Source: Pseudosulfitobacter koreensis (GTDB lineage: Bacteria; Pseudomonadota; Alphaproteobacteria; Rhodobacterales; Rhodobacteraceae). Taken from it: a stretch of 64,000 nt of DNA. This document shows, in pieces, positions 45,577-57,081 of this stretch (position 1 is its first letter; each line of letters opens with the position of its first letter). The stretch spans positions 496,001-560,000 of the forward strand of contig NZ_JANKJG010000001.1 of NCBI RefSeq assembly GCF_024733015.1. The letters run 5' to 3'. The notes beneath the pieces are model-generated. The model had not been told where the DNA came from. It made no database searches and saw only the letters and a list, made by a program, of their open reading frames with translations. Made by a program: the position numbers and the translations under genes.

Positions 45577-47121
45577 ATGCCGCTGACCGATATCCTTACA
45601 AACGCATTTGTCGCCTGCGTCGCGGCCACCGTTGCGTTGGCGGTCTGCACGTGGACCTCGTCCAGACAAAAGGCCAGGCCAAAGGGGCGCAAGGGCGGTA
45701 TCAGCATCCTGTTCGAAGGGGAGAATGCAGCCCACGCCAGCCCCTCTACGCTTATCGCCCTGAAGAGCACGCTTGAGGATCTGACATGGGAGAAGGCCCA
45801 CGACCAGTTGCGCCACAGATTTCAGCGCTTGCCGCCCAAACCCGCGCTTTTGAACGACGGCATTCATCATATTCCCGCCATGCTGGACGGCGATGCTGCT
45901 GTTCTGATCGTTGACCGACGCGGCGACATGACGACGCTGCAACTGGCAGACGAACTGCAAGAGGTGGTGGGGCAAAGCGCACGATTGCGACTGCTGCAGG
46001 CCAAGATCGACACACTGGAACGGTCCAGCGCCTCGGCGCCCTATCCGATGTGGCAAATGACCCAAGACGGGCACGTTATCTGGACAAACGCGGCCTATGA
46101 CGCTTTGGCGGAAAGTGTCGCGCGTGATGAAACACGGCCTGCCCTGTTCGACGATGTTCTGGGCACCGGCACGGCGCCGGTGCAGCGTCGCGCCACCGTG
46201 ACGACACAGGAGGGTGGCATGAAACACTGGTTCGACGCGTCGCAGCGCGGCATCGACGGGGTTATCGTGGCGCATGCGGTCAATATCGACGCGGTGATCG
46301 AAGCTGAAGCCGCCCAGCGCAACTTTGTGCAGACGCTGGCCAAGACGTTCGCGCAGCTGTCCATCGGGCTGGCGATCTTTGACCGCAAGGGGCAGCTTGC
46401 CCTTTTCAATCCGGCCTTGGTGGACCTCACGCGGCTGTCAGCAGAGTTTCTGAGTGCGCGACCCGATCTTTTGTCCTTTTTCGACCGGCTGCGCGACAGC
46501 CGGATGATGCCCGAGCCCAAGAATTACGGATCGTGGCGGCAGGACATCACCGAACTGATCAAGGCCGCCGCAGACGGGCGTTACCTTGAGACTTGGACAC
46601 TGGAATCGGGTCAGACCTACCGCGTCAGTGGCAAGCCGAATCCCGACCGCGCCGTGGCGTTCCTGATCGAGGACATCAGCGCCGAAGTTGCCCTGACCCG
46701 TAACTTTCGAGCCGAACTGGAGATGGGCCAGTCGATGATCGACGCCCTGCCCGAAGGGCTGGCGGTATTTTCGGCGGCCGGGGTCCTGACCATGTGCAAC
46801 CGCGTCTATTCGGCTATGTGGGGCGTTGACCCCCAGCGCAGCTTTGCCGATATCACCATCGTCGATTCCGTTCAGCTGTGGCACGCCGAATGCGGACCGA
46901 ATACCGCTCTTGCGAAGATCGACGCCTTCGTGAAAGCACCCGGCAAGCGCGATGAATGGGGGTTCGATCTGAAAACCGCCAAAGGGGCCGAAATGCGCTG
47001 CACGCTCACCCCGCTTCTGGGGGGTGCGACCATGCTTCAATTTCGCGACCTGAGGCGCGGCTTGCCCGAACAGCCCCCGCCGTTCAAAACCGCACTCTCA
47101 AAAGTCGCAGCTTCCAACTGA
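45577..47121 (+). CDS. divL: DivL-type PAS-domain protein without a kinase domain
   Basis: A 514-residue protein with one N-terminal membrane helix (LTDILTNAFVACVAATVALA) and three PAS-like regions: about 165-260, about 280-390 (GLAIFDRKGQLALFNP) and about 395-505 (LPEGLAVFSAAGVLTMCNRV). It ends without any H-box or ATPase domain. Caulobacter DivL is a tyrosine-kinase-like regulator of the CckA-CtrA pathway and lies next to tsaE; Rhodobacter DivL is a shorter PAS protein that affects CtrA and gene transfer agents. Position (before tsaE-amgK-murU-addBA) and architecture support divL; the name rests on context as much as sequence. Confidence 0.72.
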   Translation: MPLTDILTNAFVACVAATVALAVCTWTSSRQKARPKGRKGGISILFEGENAAHASPSTLIALKSTLEDLTWEKAHDQLRHRFQRLPPKPALLNDGIHHIPAMLDGDAAVLIVDRRGDMTTLQLADELQEVVGQSARLRLLQAKIDTLERSSASAPYPMWQMTQDGHVIWTNAAYDALAESVARDETRPALFDDVLGTGTAPVQRRATVTTQEGGMKHWFDASQRGIDGVIVAHAVNIDAVIEAEAAQRNFVQTLAKTFAQLSIGLAIFDRKGQLALFNPALVDLTRLSAEFLSARPDLLSFFDRLRDSRMMPEPKNYGSWRQDITELIKAAADGRYLETWTLESGQTYRVSGKPNPDRAVAFLIEDISAEVALTRNFRAELEMGQSMIDALPEGLAVFSAAGVLTMCNRVYSAMWGVDPQRSFADITIVDSVQLWHAECGPNTALAKIDAFVKAPGKRDEWGFDLKTAKGAEMRCTLTPLLGGATMLQFRDLRRGLPEQPPPFKTALSKVAASN

Positions 47122-47174
47122 AGCCGCACCGCCATTTTGCTTGCGGCTGGTGACACGCAAGGTAGGTTGACGCC

Positions 47175-47648
47175 ATGGCGGCACACCACTTTGAAACCCT
47201 GTTTCCGAACCCAGAGGCGACAGCCGCATTCGGCGCGGCGCTGGCCCTGCGCCTGTTGCCCGGCGACACCGTCTTGCTGGAGGGGCCGGTCGGCGCTGGC
47301 AAGACGCATCTGGTCCGCGCGTTGATCCGCGCGATCCTGCTGCACGATGAGGATATCCCATCGCCCACCTTCACGCTGGTCCAGACCTATGACACCCGGA
47401 ACGGCGCGGTGTGGCACAGCGATCTGTACCGCCTGACCTCGACATTCGAGGTCGAGGAACTGGGCCTGACAGAGGCCTTCGACGACGCGATCTGCTTGGT
47501 GGAATGGCCCGACCGTCTGGGCGATCTGGCGCCCATCGGGGCGCTGCATCTGACGATGACCCCCGAAGCAGACGAGGGCGCCCGCACCTTGCACGCGCAG
47601 TGGAGCGATGCCAAATGGCGTGACCGACTGGCAGGATTACCAAAATGA
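47175..47648 (+). CDS. tsaE: tRNA threonylcarbamoyladenosine biosynthesis ATPase TsaE
   Basis: ATPase that drives the TsaBDE complex in t6A synthesis. The 157-residue protein has Walker A EGPVGAGKTHLVRALI (Lys43), PSPTFTLVQTYD, and HSDLYRLTSTFEVEELGL followed by LVEWPDRLG. The stop overlaps the amgK start by 4 bp. With tsaD in the same window, two of the pathway genes are present. Confidence 0.95.
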   Translation: MAAHHFETLFPNPEATAAFGAALALRLLPGDTVLLEGPVGAGKTHLVRALIRAILLHDEDIPSPTFTLVQTYDTRNGAVWHSDLYRLTSTFEVEELGLTEAFDDAICLVEWPDRLGDLAPIGALHLTMTPEADEGARTLHAQWSDAKWRDRLAGLPK

Positions 47649-48658
47649 CCGACCGCGCAGGCCACATGGCCGATTTCATCGCCAAGGCAGGCTGGCAATC
47701 GGCGCGCCGCACGACCGTCGCGGGCGATGCGTCGAACCGGCGTTATGACCGGCTGACGGAGCCAGAAGGCGGCACCGCCATCCTGATGGACGCACCGCCG
47801 GACAAGGGCGAGGATGTGCGCCCCTTCGTGCGGATCGCGACGTTCCTGCGCGCGCAAGGCCTGAGCGCGCCTGCCATTCTGGCGCAGGACGAAGCCCACG
47901 GGTTCCTGTTGCTTGAGGATCTTGGCGACGATCTCTTTGCCCGTGTCGTGCAGCGCGAACCGGCGCTTGAACTGCCGCTCTACCAGGCGGCGACCGACGT
48001 GCTGATCCGGCTGCATAGCGCGCGGCCCCCGGCGCTGGCCACCTATGACGCCGACACGATGACACCGCTCGCCGCGCTTGCCTTTGACTGGTATCAGGCC
48101 GGGGCGACGGGGGTCACGAACCACGCGGCAAAGTCGCGGTTCAGCGCGGGCTTTCGTGCGGCGCTGGCACCTCTGGACGGGGCGTCGCCCGTGCTGATCC
48201 AACGCGATTACCATGCCGAGAACCTGCTGTGGCTGCCCGACCGGGACGGCACCGCCCGCGTCGGCCTGCTGGATTTTCAGGACGCGATGGCGGGGCATCC
48301 GGCCTATGATCTGGTGTCGATCCTGCAAGACGCGCGGCGCGATGTTCCCGCCGACATCGAGGCGCAGATGATCGCGCGCTATACCGATGCCACCGGATTG
48401 GACCTGACCGAATTCACCCGCGCCTATGCGCTGCTGGGCCTGCAACGCAACCTGCGAATCCTGGGCGTGTTTGCCCGCCTGTGCATCCGCGACGGCAAGG
48501 CGCATTATGTCGATCTGATCCCGCGCGTCTGGGGCCACATCCAGACCAACCTGAACCATCCCGATGCCGCCCCTTTGGTCGACCTGCTGGCTGGGCTGCC
48601 CGCGCCCGACGCCGAAACCCTGAGCCGGATCAAGAGCCAATGCGCGAAACAGCCGTGA
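47645..48658 (+). CDS. amgK: anomeric N-acetylmuramate/N-acetylglucosamine kinase AmgK
   Basis: Phosphorylates MurNAc or GlcNAc at C1 in the peptidoglycan recycling bypass. The 337-residue aminoglycoside-phosphotransferase fold shows [10 protein letters not shown] near the N-terminus, [16 protein letters not shown], the catalytic loop [13 protein letters not shown] (Asp of the HxDxxxxN-like motif) and the metal Asp in [18 protein letters not shown]. It overlaps tsaE (4 bp) and murU (19 bp), the two-gene recycling unit known from Pseudomonas and Caulobacter. Confidence 0.9.
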   Translation: MTDRAGHMADFIAKAGWQSARRTTVAGDASNRRYDRLTEPEGGTAILMDAPPDKGEDVRPFVRIATFLRAQGLSAPAILAQDEAHGFLLLEDLGDDLFARVVQREPALELPLYQAATDVLIRLHSARPPALATYDADTMTPLAALAFDWYQAGATGVTNHAAKSRFSAGFRAALAPLDGASPVLIQRDYHAENLLWLPDRDGTARVGLLDFQDAMAGHPAYDLVSILQDARRDVPADIEAQMIARYTDATGLDLTEFTRAYALLGLQRNLRILGVFARLCIRDGKAHYVDLIPRVWGHIQTNLNHPDAAPLVDLLAGLPAPDAETLSRIKSQCAKQP

Positions 48659-49323
48659 TGATCTTTGCCGCCGGGTTCGGCACGCGGATGCGTCATTTGA
48701 CCCAAGACCGGCCCAAGCCGCTGGTGCCTGTCGCGGGACGCCCGCTGATCGACCATGCACTGACGCTGGTACACGCGGTCTCGCCCGACCGGATCGTCGC
48801 CAACCTACACTATCTGCCGCATATGCTTGAGACGCATCTGGCAGGAACCGGCGTGCAGACGGTGACCGAAACCGGTGCAATTCTGGAAACCGGCGGCGGG
48901 CTGAAAAGCGCCTTGCCAATGCTGGGCACAGGGCCGGTTTTCACCGTGAACCCCGACGCAATCTGGACTGGCGCGAACCCATTACAGGCGCTGCGCGATG
49001 CATGGGACCCGGCGCAGATGGATGCACTGCTGATGTGCGTGCCGCTGGCGCAGACCGTGGGATACGCAGGGCAGGGCGACTTTGCGCTTGGCGATGACGG
49101 ACGGCTGCACCGCGGGCAGGGCACAGTTTACGGCGGCGTGCAGATCATCAAGACCGCGCGTCTGGCCAAGATTGAAGAGGCCAGCTTTTCACTCAACCTG
49201 CTGTGGGACCTGATGCTACAAGACGGTCGGCTGTTCGGACTGATGCACCAGGGGCGCTGGTGCGATGTGGGCCACCCCGAGGGCGTCGCACTTGCCGAAG
49301 AGATGATCGCCGCCGATGTTTGA
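48640..49323 (+). CDS. murU: N-acetylmuramate-1-phosphate uridylyltransferase MurU
   Basis: Makes UDP-MurNAc (or a related UDP-sugar) from the AmgK product. The 227-residue nucleotidyltransferase has [50 protein letters not shown] and the metal Asp in [11 protein letters not shown]. Two starts are possible: ATG 48640, which fits the family N-terminus [11 protein letters not shown], and ATG 48658 in the amgK stop. It overlaps addB by 8 bp. Confidence 0.9.
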   Translation: MRETAVMIFAAGFGTRMRHLTQDRPKPLVPVAGRPLIDHALTLVHAVSPDRIVANLHYLPHMLETHLAGTGVQTVTETGAILETGGGLKSALPMLGTGPVFTVNPDAIWTGANPLQALRDAWDPAQMDALLMCVPLAQTVGYAGQGDFALGDDGRLHRGQGTVYGGVQIIKTARLAKIEEASFSLNLLWDLMLQDGRLFGLMHQGRWCDVGHPEGVALAEEMIAADV

Positions 49324-52273
49324 CACATCCGACACGCCACGCCTGTTTGGCCTGCCCCCCGGCGTGGATTTCCCTGCAGCCCTGATCGACGGACTGCGTG
49401 CCCGGCTGCCCGACGGTGACCCCACGGCCATCGCCCGCGTCGATTTGATCGTGAACACCACGCGGATGCAGCGGCGGCTGCGCACGCTGTTCGATGCGGG
49501 GCCTGCGGAGCTCTTGCCGCGGGTGCATCTGGTGACCGGCCTCGACGGTCTGTTGACCGGCGCGGTGCCGCCACCTGCCGTGCCGGCGCTGCGCAGACGT
49601 CTGGAACTGATCCAGCTGGTGTCGGGCCTGCTGGACCGGCAGACGGAACTGGCCCCGCGTGCATCGCTCTTTGATCTCTCGGACAGTCTGGCCGCCCTGC
49701 TGGATGAAATGCAGGGCGAAGGTGTACCGATCAACGCGGTCACCGAACTGGACGTCTCGGATCAGTCAGGCCATTGGGAACGCGCCAAGGCGTTCATTCG
49801 CATTGCCGAGACCTATCTGGGGCCGCGCACCGACCAGATGGACGGGCAGGCGCGGCACCGAGCGGTTGTCACAGCGCTGATCGACCAATGGGAGCGTGAT
49901 CCGCCGCAGCATCCGGTGATCGTGGCCGGTTCGACCGGGTCGCGCGGCACCGTGCAGATGCTGATGCAGGCGGTTGCGCGGCTGCCGCAGGGGGCGGTGG
50001 TTCTGCCCGGTTTCGATTTCGACATGCCGCCCGAGGTCTGGTCGAACCTGTCCGACGGTCTTCTGGCCGAAGATCACCCGCAATACCGCTTTCAAAGCAT
50101 CGCCCGCGCGTTGGACATGCACGCCTCGCAGGTGGCCGAATGGACCGCGACTCCGCCACCGGACCCGGTGCGCAACAGGCTGATATCGCTGGCGTTGCGC
50201 CCAGCGCCCGTCACCGATGCCTGGCTGGTCGAAGGGCCGAAGCTGGACGGGTTGGGCAGTGCGCTGGACGGTGTGACCATGGTCAACGCCGAAACCCCGC
50301 GTGCTGAGGCGCTGGCGATTGCCATGCGCCTGCGACTGGCCGCCGAACGGGGCGAGACGGCGGCGCTGATCACGCCCGACAGGATGCTGGGCCGACAGGT
50401 CACCGCTGCGTTGGACCGCTGGGATATCCTGCCTGACGACAGTGCCGGCGTGCCGCTGCATCTGTCGCCGCCGGGGCGGTTGTTGCGGCACACCGCGTCC
50501 TTGCTGCGCGACACGCTGGATGCCGAGGCGCTGCTGACCCTGCTGAAACACCCGCTGGTGCACAGCACGGCCACGCGCAACCGGCACCAGTTGAACACAC
50601 AGCGGCTGGAATTGCAGATCCGCAAGGATGGGCTGCCGTACCCCACACTCGACACGCTGGTGGCGACAGCGGGGCGTGCAGTCAGCGACCCCGAAGAGGC
50701 GGCGCGGATCATGGTCTGGGCTGAGTGGCTGGCCGAAACCGTCTGCAACAGAGACGAAAGTGACAATTGCGAACTGGCGGATTGGGTCGCGCTGCACCGC
50801 AATCTCACCGAGGCATTGGCAGGCGGGCAGGAAGGCGCGGACAGCGGGGGCCTGTGGGACAAATCCGCGGGGGCCGAGGCGCGGCGGATCATGGATGCGC
50901 TGGCAGACGAGGCGGAACTGGGTGGCACCATGTCGGCGGCGGATTACGCTGATCTGATCGGTGCGCTTCTGGCACAAGGAGAGGTGCGCGACCGCGATGC
51001 GCCCTTTGCCGGTGTAATGATCTGGGGCACGCTCGAGGCCCGCGTTCAGGGGGCCGATCTGGTCATCCTAGGCGGCATGAACGACGGCACATGGCCCGAA
51101 GCGCCCGCGCCCGACCCCTGGCTGAACCGCGTGATGCGCCACAAAGCGGGCCTGTTGCTGCCGGAACGGCGCATCGGGCTGGCCGCACACGACTTTCAAC
51201 AGGCGGTCGCCGCACCCGAGGTCTGGATCACCCGCGCGGTGCGGTCGGACGACGCCGAAACCATCCCTTCGCGGTGGATCAACCGGATGCAGAACCTGCT
51301 GCAGGGGTTGCCATCGCAGGGCGGACCGCAGGCTTTGAAGGCGGCACAGGCGCGCGGCGATGACTGGCTGGCCAAAGCGCGGGCACTGGAGGAGGCGACG
51401 CCGATTGCGCACGCGCCGCGTCCGTCGCCACGGCCGCCCGTCGCGGCACGGCCCCGCACGCTTTATGTCACCGATATTCAGCGGCTGATTCGTGATCCAT
51501 ATGCGGTCTATGCCAAGCATTGCCTGCGATTGCGCCCACTGAACCCGCTGGTGCAGGACGCAGATGCACGGCTGCGCGGCGTTGTCCTGCACGAGATCAT
51601 GGAACGCTTTTTGCCGATGACGCTGGCCGATCCGGCCACGCTGACCGCCGCGCATCTGGTGCAAACCGCCGATGCGGTGCTGGCCGATGTGGTCCCGTGG
51701 CCCACGTTCCGCACGCTGTGGCAGGCGCGCATCGCCCGTGTGGCCGACTGGTTCGTGGCGCAGGAACAGGCAAGGCGCAAGACCGCCACGCCGCTGGCGC
51801 TCGAAAAGGACGCGATGGGGTCTCTGACGCTGGAGGATATCGGCATGACCGTCGCCTGCCGCGCCGACAGGATCGACGAAACCTCGGACGGGTCGGCGAT
51901 TTTGTACGATTACAAGACCGGATCGGCCCCCGCGCAATCCGTTCAGCGGTATTTCGACAAGCAGCTTCTGATTGAGGCGGCCATACTGGAAGAAGGCGGG
52001 TTCAAGTCAGTCGGCATGCGCCCTGTCGCCAGTGCCGTCTATATCGGCCTTGGGTCGGTCCCTGAAGAGGTCGCGGCCCCTTTGCTGGAAGAGCCACCTG
52101 AAAAGACACTTGAGGATCTGCGGACCTTGCTTTCGGCTTATTTAGACCCTGAAAAGGGCTTTACCGCCCGCCGCGCACCCCGATCAGAGATGGACGAGGG
52201 AGATTATGACCAGCTGGCCCGCTACGGCGAATGGGACACCGGCACCAAGGCCACGCCCGAGGATGTGACATGA
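49316..52273 (+). CDS. addB: AddB, double-strand break repair nuclease subunit
   Basis: With AddA it resects DNA ends for RecA loading, in place of RecBCD. The 985-residue protein is the alphaproteobacterial type: a helicase-like but Walker A-poor N-terminus ([20 protein letters not shown]), [20 protein letters not shown] (also seen in AddB/RecC-like proteins), and a C-terminal PD-(D/E)XK nuclease domain with the catalytic strip [11 protein letters not shown]. It overlaps murU and addA, so the recycling and repair genes are one transcript. Confidence 0.94.
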   Translation: MFDTSDTPRLFGLPPGVDFPAALIDGLRARLPDGDPTAIARVDLIVNTTRMQRRLRTLFDAGPAELLPRVHLVTGLDGLLTGAVPPPAVPALRRRLELIQLVSGLLDRQTELAPRASLFDLSDSLAALLDEMQGEGVPINAVTELDVSDQSGHWERAKAFIRIAETYLGPRTDQMDGQARHRAVVTALIDQWERDPPQHPVIVAGSTGSRGTVQMLMQAVARLPQGAVVLPGFDFDMPPEVWSNLSDGLLAEDHPQYRFQSIARALDMHASQVAEWTATPPPDPVRNRLISLALRPAPVTDAWLVEGPKLDGLGSALDGVTMVNAETPRAEALAIAMRLRLAAERGETAALITPDRMLGRQVTAALDRWDILPDDSAGVPLHLSPPGRLLRHTASLLRDTLDAEALLTLLKHPLVHSTATRNRHQLNTQRLELQIRKDGLPYPTLDTLVATAGRAVSDPEEAARIMVWAEWLAETVCNRDESDNCELADWVALHRNLTEALAGGQEGADSGGLWDKSAGAEARRIMDALADEAELGGTMSAADYADLIGALLAQGEVRDRDAPFAGVMIWGTLEARVQGADLVILGGMNDGTWPEAPAPDPWLNRVMRHKAGLLLPERRIGLAAHDFQQAVAAPEVWITRAVRSDDAETIPSRWINRMQNLLQGLPSQGGPQALKAAQARGDDWLAKARALEEATPIAHAPRPSPRPPVAARPRTLYVTDIQRLIRDPYAVYAKHCLRLRPLNPLVQDADARLRGVVLHEIMERFLPMTLADPATLTAAHLVQTADAVLADVVPWPTFRTLWQARIARVADWFVAQEQARRKTATPLALEKDAMGSLTLEDIGMTVACRADRIDETSDGSAILYDYKTGSAPAQSVQRYFDKQLLIEAAILEEGGFKSVGMRPVASAVYIGLGSVPEEVAAPLLEEPPEKTLEDLRTLLSAYLDPEKGFTARRAPRSEMDEGDYDQLARYGEWDTGTKATPEDVT

Positions 52274-55200
52274 CCGTTGTGGACGAAGCCACCCGCCGCC
52301 AATTGGAAGCGGCGCGGCCCGATGCATCGACATGGCTGTCCGCCAATGCCGGTTCGGGCAAGACGCGGGTGCTGACCGACCGGGTGGCGCGTCTGTTGCT
52401 GGACGGGGTCGAGCCCCAGCACATCCTATGCCTGACCTATACCAAGGCGGCAGCGTCCGAGATGCAGAACCGGCTGTTCAAGCGGCTGGGGGCCTGGGCG
52501 ATGCTGCCCGACGCCGAGCTGGCAAAATCGCTGGCCGATCTGGGGGCAGGGCATGCCACCACGACCGAAGCCTTGCGGAAGGCGCGCACGCTCTTTGCCA
52601 GTGCCATCGAAACCCCCGGTGGGTTGAAGATTCAGACCATCCACTCGTTTTGTGCGTCTCTGCTCAGGCGTTTTCCGCTTGAGGCGCAGGTCAGCCCGCA
52701 ATTTACCGAGATCGAGGACCGCGCCGCCGATCTGCTGCGCGCCGACATTGTGGACCAGATGGCGCTGGGCCCCGAGCATGACATCGTGCGCGGGCTTGCG
52801 GCGCAATACACCGGCGAGGATTTCGGCAAGCTGACGCGCGAAATTGTGGGGCAACAGACGGGATTTGGCAACGCGCTGGACTGGGCGGGCTGCCTGAACC
52901 TGTTCGATCTGCCGCCCGACCTGACTGCCGATGCAGTTGCCGCCCGTGTGTTGCTGGGCGACGAGGCGGAAATACTGTCTGCGCTGATTCCGCATTTGCT
53001 GGCCAAGGGCGGCAATGATGCCAAGGCGGGATACAAGCTGCAACAGATTGACCAGATGGACCTGTCGGCACTCGCCATGATGGAAGAGGTGTTTCTAACC
53101 GGCGCGGGTGCAAAAGAGCCGTTTACCGCCAAATTAGGTAGCTTTCCGACCAAACCGACTCAGGCCAAACTGGCCGATCTGATGCCGACGCTTGAGGATC
53201 TGATGCGCCGGGTCGAGGACACGCGGGCGATGCGGCTGGCATTCAACGCAGCGCGCAAGACGCACAGCCTGCACCGGTTCGCGCAGCCGTTTCTGGCGCA
53301 TTATGCGCAAGCCAAGCAATTGCGCGGATGGCTGGATTTCGACGATCTGATCAACAAAGCGCGCAGCCTGCTCTATGACAAGAAGGTCGCGGCCTGGGTG
53401 CTTTACCGGATCGACGGCGGTATCGACCATATTCTGGTAGACGAGGCGCAAGACACCAGCCCTGCGCAATGGGACGTGGTGCGCAAGCTGACCGAGGAAT
53501 TCGCCAGCGGCGACGGCGCGCGCACGGATGTGCTGCGCACGGTCTTTGTGGTCGGGGACACGAAACAGTCGATCTATTCGTTCCAGGGAGCCGATCCGCG
53601 CGAATTTCACCGGATGCAGGAGGACTTCCAGACCCGCGTCGAGGGCGCAGGGCAGCTATTCCAGAACCGCACTCTTGATTTCTCCTTCCGGTCCTCCCCC
53701 GCGGTGCTGCGGCTGGTCGACACGTGCTTTTCCGGAGAGGCGCGGCCCGGCTTTGCCAAACACGCACAACATATCGCGTTCAAATCGGATCTGCCGGGAA
53801 GGGTCGATCTGTGGCCATTCCTGGAAAAGGCCGCGAAAGAGGAGGAAAACGTCTGGTACGATCCGGTTGATCGCCTCAGCCCGACGCACCACAATCTGGT
53901 GCTGGCGCATAAAGTGGCCGACCATATCCAGCATCTGATGGAGAATGAGACGATCCCGGAGGATGGTGCGACCCCCGGCACCTATGTGCGGCGGCGCGTG
54001 CGCGCAGGTGATTTTCTGATCCTGGTGCAGCGCCGCTCGACCCTGTTTTCCGAGATCATCCGTGCCTGCAAGGCGCGCGGGCTGCCAATTGCTGGCGCCG
54101 ACCGGTTGAAGGTCGGGGGCGAACTGGCGGTCAAGGATCTGGCGGCGCTGCTGTCGTTTCTGGCCACGCCCGAGGACAGCCTGTCGCTGGCCACGGTGCT
54201 GCGGTCGCCGCTGTTCGGCTGGACCGAGCAAGAGTTGTTTGCGCTGGCGCACGGACGCACGCAAAGCCACCTTTGGCCCGCGCTGCGCGACCGGGCTGCG
54301 GAATTTCCGCAAACCTATGCCATTCTGCGCGATCTGCGCGACAACGTCGATTATCTGCGGCCCTATGACCTGATCGAACGGGTGCTGACGCGCCACGATG
54401 GGCGGCGCAAGCTGCTGGGGCGGCTGGGGGTCGAGGCAGAGGACGGCATCGACGCGATGCTGTCGCAGGCGCTGGCCTATGAGCGGACGGATGTGCCCAG
54501 CCTCACCGGGTTTCTGGTTTGGATGCGCACCGATCAGCTGGAGATCAAGCGCCAGATCGACAGTGCGTCGGACCAGATCCGCGTGATGACAGTGCACGGC
54601 TCAAAGGGGCTGGAAGCGCCGATCGTGATCTTGCCCGACACGGCAAAACGCGACATTCGGGTGCTGGACGAGGTCATTGATGCGGGCGGCCACCCGGTCT
54701 GGAAACCCAAGGCGGCGGAGATGCCGCAGATGGTGGCGGACACGCTGGACCGGATGAAACTGGACATCGCCGAGGAACGTCTGCGCCTGCTCTATGTGGC
54801 TCTGACACGGGCGGAAAAGTGGCTGATCATCGCAGGCGCGGGCGAGGCGGGCAAGAACGGCGACAGCTGGTACGAGATTGCGCAGACCGCACTGGGCCAG
54901 ATGGGCGCAGTGGACACGCTGACCGATCAGGGTACGATCCAGCGGTTCAGTCACGGCGACTGGACCGCACCGCCGCTGGTCGAGGTTTCGGCCAAGGTGG
55001 CGCAAACGGCAATCGTCGATCCGTTGTTCCACACAGCCGCCCAGCGCCCGCCCGAACCGCGCAAGACGCTGTCGCCCTCGGATCTGGGCGGGGCCAAGGC
55101 GCTGCCGGGTGATCTGGGTGCGGATGAGGACACGGCGAAATCCTTTGGCGCAGCAGTGCATCTGCTGCTGGAACGCATGGCGGGGCGCGACAACGCGCAG

Positions 55201-55659
55201 TGGCCCGCGATCATCAAGGTGTGCCGCACTGAATATCCCGACATGCCGGAGGCGATGTGGGACACTGCCGTCAGTGACGCCCGCGCCGTCCTGCAAGCGC
55301 CGCATCTGGCTGGACTGTTCATCAAAACCGCATTGGCCGAGGTGCCGGTTACCGCCGATCTTGGCCCTGAGCGTCTGCACGGGGTGATCGACCGGCTGCT
55401 GGTGCATGAAGATCACATATTGGCGATAGACTACAAAACCAACCGCGTGGTTCCCGCCACGCCCGAGACGTGCCCAGACGGGCTGCTGTTGCAAATGGGC
55501 GCCTATGCGCAGGCTCTGACACAGGTGTTTCCGGGCAAACGGGTCGAGGTTGCGATCCTTTGGACCACCGACCAAAGGCTGATGCCGCTGCCTGAAACAC
55601 TTGTCACAACTGCACTGCGGCGGGCGGGGTATCTTGACGATCCTTTGGGTGCTACTTAG
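52270..55659 (+). CDS. addA: AddA helicase-nuclease
   Basis: The ATP-driven 3'-5' helicase subunit with a second nuclease site. The 1129-residue protein shows Walker [21 protein letters not shown] (residues 24-43), the Q-motif region [16 protein letters not shown], Walker [21 protein letters not shown], motif [21 protein letters not shown], motif [17 protein letters not shown], motif [17 protein letters not shown] and the nuclease strip [12 protein letters not shown]. The ATG overlaps the addB stop. Confidence 0.96.
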   Translation: MTVVDEATRRQLEAARPDASTWLSANAGSGKTRVLTDRVARLLLDGVEPQHILCLTYTKAAASEMQNRLFKRLGAWAMLPDAELAKSLADLGAGHATTTEALRKARTLFASAIETPGGLKIQTIHSFCASLLRRFPLEAQVSPQFTEIEDRAADLLRADIVDQMALGPEHDIVRGLAAQYTGEDFGKLTREIVGQQTGFGNALDWAGCLNLFDLPPDLTADAVAARVLLGDEAEILSALIPHLLAKGGNDAKAGYKLQQIDQMDLSALAMMEEVFLTGAGAKEPFTAKLGSFPTKPTQAKLADLMPTLEDLMRRVEDTRAMRLAFNAARKTHSLHRFAQPFLAHYAQAKQLRGWLDFDDLINKARSLLYDKKVAAWVLYRIDGGIDHILVDEAQDTSPAQWDVVRKLTEEFASGDGARTDVLRTVFVVGDTKQSIYSFQGADPREFHRMQEDFQTRVEGAGQLFQNRTLDFSFRSSPAVLRLVDTCFSGEARPGFAKHAQHIAFKSDLPGRVDLWPFLEKAAKEEENVWYDPVDRLSPTHHNLVLAHKVADHIQHLMENETIPEDGATPGTYVRRRVRAGDFLILVQRRSTLFSEIIRACKARGLPIAGADRLKVGGELAVKDLAALLSFLATPEDSLSLATVLRSPLFGWTEQELFALAHGRTQSHLWPALRDRAAEFPQTYAILRDLRDNVDYLRPYDLIERVLTRHDGRRKLLGRLGVEAEDGIDAMLSQALAYERTDVPSLTGFLVWMRTDQLEIKRQIDSASDQIRVMTVHGSKGLEAPIVILPDTAKRDIRVLDEVIDAGGHPVWKPKAAEMPQMVADTLDRMKLDIAEERLRLLYVALTRAEKWLIIAGAGEAGKNGDSWYEIAQTALGQMGAVDTLTDQGTIQRFSHGDWTAPPLVEVSAKVAQTAIVDPLFHTAAQRPPEPRKTLSPSDLGGAKALPGDLGADEDTAKSFGAAVHLLLERMAGRDNAQWPAIIKVCRTEYPDMPEAMWDTAVSDARAVLQAPHLAGLFIKTALAEVPVTADLGPERLHGVIDRLLVHEDHILAIDYKTNRVVPATPETCPDGLLLQMGAYAQALTQVFPGKRVEVAILWTTDQRLMPLPETLVTTALRRAGYLDDPLGAT

Positions 55660-55697
55660 GTTCACAGTCCACATTCAAGCTGGCAGGAGACACCCCT

Positions 55698-56018
55698 ATG
55701 GCCACCGTTGCAGTTACAGACGCTACCTTTGACGCCGAAGTGAAAAACTCGGACATCCCCGTTGTCGTGGATTTCTGGGCGGAGTGGTGCGGCCCGTGCA
55801 AGCAGATCGGCCCGTCGCTGGAGGAGTTGTCCGCCGAGATGGAAGGCAAGATCAAGATCGTCAAGGTGAACGTCGACGAAAACCCCAATTCCCCCGCCCA
55901 GATGGGCGTGCGCGGCATTCCGGCGCTGTTCATCTTCAAGAACGGCGAAGTCGTGTCGAACATGGCGGGCGCCAAGCCCAAGGCTGCACTGCAAAACTGG
56001 ATCAACGAGTCGATCTGA
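55698..56018 (+). CDS. trxA: thioredoxin 1
   Basis: General disulfide reductase. The 106-residue protein has the redox site [13 protein letters not shown] (Cys31, Cys34), the cis-Pro segment [13 protein letters not shown] and Asp in VVVDFWAEW, all canonical. It follows addA by 38 bp and is closed by a strong terminator; the addA-trxA order is common in alphaproteobacteria. Confidence 0.97.
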   Translation: MATVAVTDATFDAEVKNSDIPVVVDFWAEWCGPCKQIGPSLEELSAEMEGKIKIVKVNVDENPNSPAQMGVRGIPALFIFKNGEVVSNMAGAKPKAALQNWINESI

Positions 56019-56045
56019 AGCGGCACATCCCTGTTGACCGACATG

Positions 56046-56070
56046 AGGCGCCCTTTCGGGGCGCCTTTTT
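56046..56070 (+). terminator. Rho-independent terminator after trxA
   Basis: AGGCGCCC (56046-56053) and GGGCGCCT (56059-56066) form an 8-bp stem with a 5-base loop, followed by five T. Its last base touches the stop of the convergent gene. Confidence 0.88.
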
Positions 56071-56981
56071 CATGTCACGGGCCAACCGAACCGGGCCAGC
56101 CGCGCCGCGATCCTGGCTTCGGCGGTCGGGTGGCCCGCGTTGATTGACTGATCCTGCCAGAACCACCAGATGTATTTGGCGTAATCCGGGCGGTGATCCG
56201 CGACGCGCCGAAAGCTGGCGGAATCGTCGCCGCGAAGGGCGATATGGTGAAAATCAACCTCTGCGAACAGGATCGCGGGCTTGCCGAAGAAGTAGCCGTT
56301 GAACGCCGCTGACGAGTTTTGCGTGACCACGCAATCGCAGGCAGGCAGCAGGCGGTCCATCTCGCCGATGCGCACCTCCAGCAGCGGATCGCGGTCGTCT
56401 ATGGCCTTGAGTGCTGTGATCTCGGCGTCTGTATAGACCTCTCTGGGGTGCAATGTCGCCACGATCCGCCGGTCGGGCCATGCGGCGCGGGTGCGGTGGA
56501 TCATCTCAAGCGGCGCGCAGGACTGAAACGACCGATGCTTCGTCAGCCGCCCTTGCAACGGCATGTAGACAAAGCCGTCATTGTCGGCCCGCGCCGGGGC
56601 ATCGGCAAACAACCGCTTTTGCCAAAACGCATAGAAACGCTGCGCCTCTTTCGGGTCGATCTGATCGGGGGAGAAGTCGGCGCGCGCCACGTCCCAGTCC
56701 CAGCGCCGGTCGGTCTGGTCGATCTGCCAGAACGGATAGTGATAGACGCGCCGAAAGGTCAGGCCACGCGGCCCCACGGGCGGTTTCATATGGCTGAGCG
56801 ACAGGTGGCCGGAGGCGGCACCGGCCAGGCGCGCGGCCTTGGTGCCGTGGACAAATTCACAGCGCAGCCCTGCATCCTCAAGCACACCCGCGATCTTGCC
56901 GATGAAGTTGTGCCCACCCGCCGCCGCGCTGTCGCGCAACCCTGCTTCAAGGTAAAACCTGACCGTCTCTTGGGTGCCCAT
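56070..56981 (-). CDS. capsule polysaccharide synthesis-like protein
   Basis: A 303-residue soluble protein. The C-terminal half has CDCVVTQNSSAAFNGYFFGK and PAILFAEVDFHHIAL, a pattern close to the donor-site region of KpsS/KpsC-type and related GT-B proteins, where a Ser-rich loop follows a Gln-Asn. The first half holds TFRRVYHYPFWQIDQTDRRW, YMPLQGRLTKHRSFQSCAPL and IVATLHPREVYTDAE. There is no signal peptide. A role in surface glycan synthesis is suggested, without clear family assignment. It stands alone between trxA and hslV. Confidence 0.6.
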   Translation of the reverse strand: MGTQETVRFYLEAGLRDSAAAGGHNFIGKIAGVLEDAGLRCEFVHGTKAARLAGAASGHLSLSHMKPPVGPRGLTFRRVYHYPFWQIDQTDRRWDWDVARADFSPDQIDPKEAQRFYAFWQKRLFADAPARADNDGFVYMPLQGRLTKHRSFQSCAPLEMIHRTRAAWPDRRIVATLHPREVYTDAEITALKAIDDRDPLLEVRIGEMDRLLPACDCVVTQNSSAAFNGYFFGKPAILFAEVDFHHIALRGDDSASFRRVADHRPDYAKYIWWFWQDQSINAGHPTAEARIAARLARFGWPVT

Positions 56982-57025
56982 GCGCCATTGCTAGCCGTCC
57001 GCCCCGGTGCGAACAAGGCCTGACC

Positions 57026-57054
57026 CTTGTGTGCGGATGCGGCCACCGCCATAT
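57026..57054 (+). promoter_or_regulatory. possible heat-shock (RpoH) promoter of hslV
   Basis: CTTG at 57026-57029 and CCATAT at 57049-57054, 19 bp apart, resemble the alphaproteobacterial RpoH pattern (CTTG, 17-18 bp, CYTAT-T). hslVU is a known heat-shock operon. The match is partial. A ribosome site AGGAGAG precedes the ATG at 57082. Confidence 0.35.
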
Positions 57055-57081
57055 AGGCCCTCAAGGCACAGGAGAGCGAAC

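Noticed and set aside
47387..48919. 510-codon minus-strand frame
   Set aside because: Opposite tsaE, amgK and murU, which are certain; product is Arg-rich without domains.
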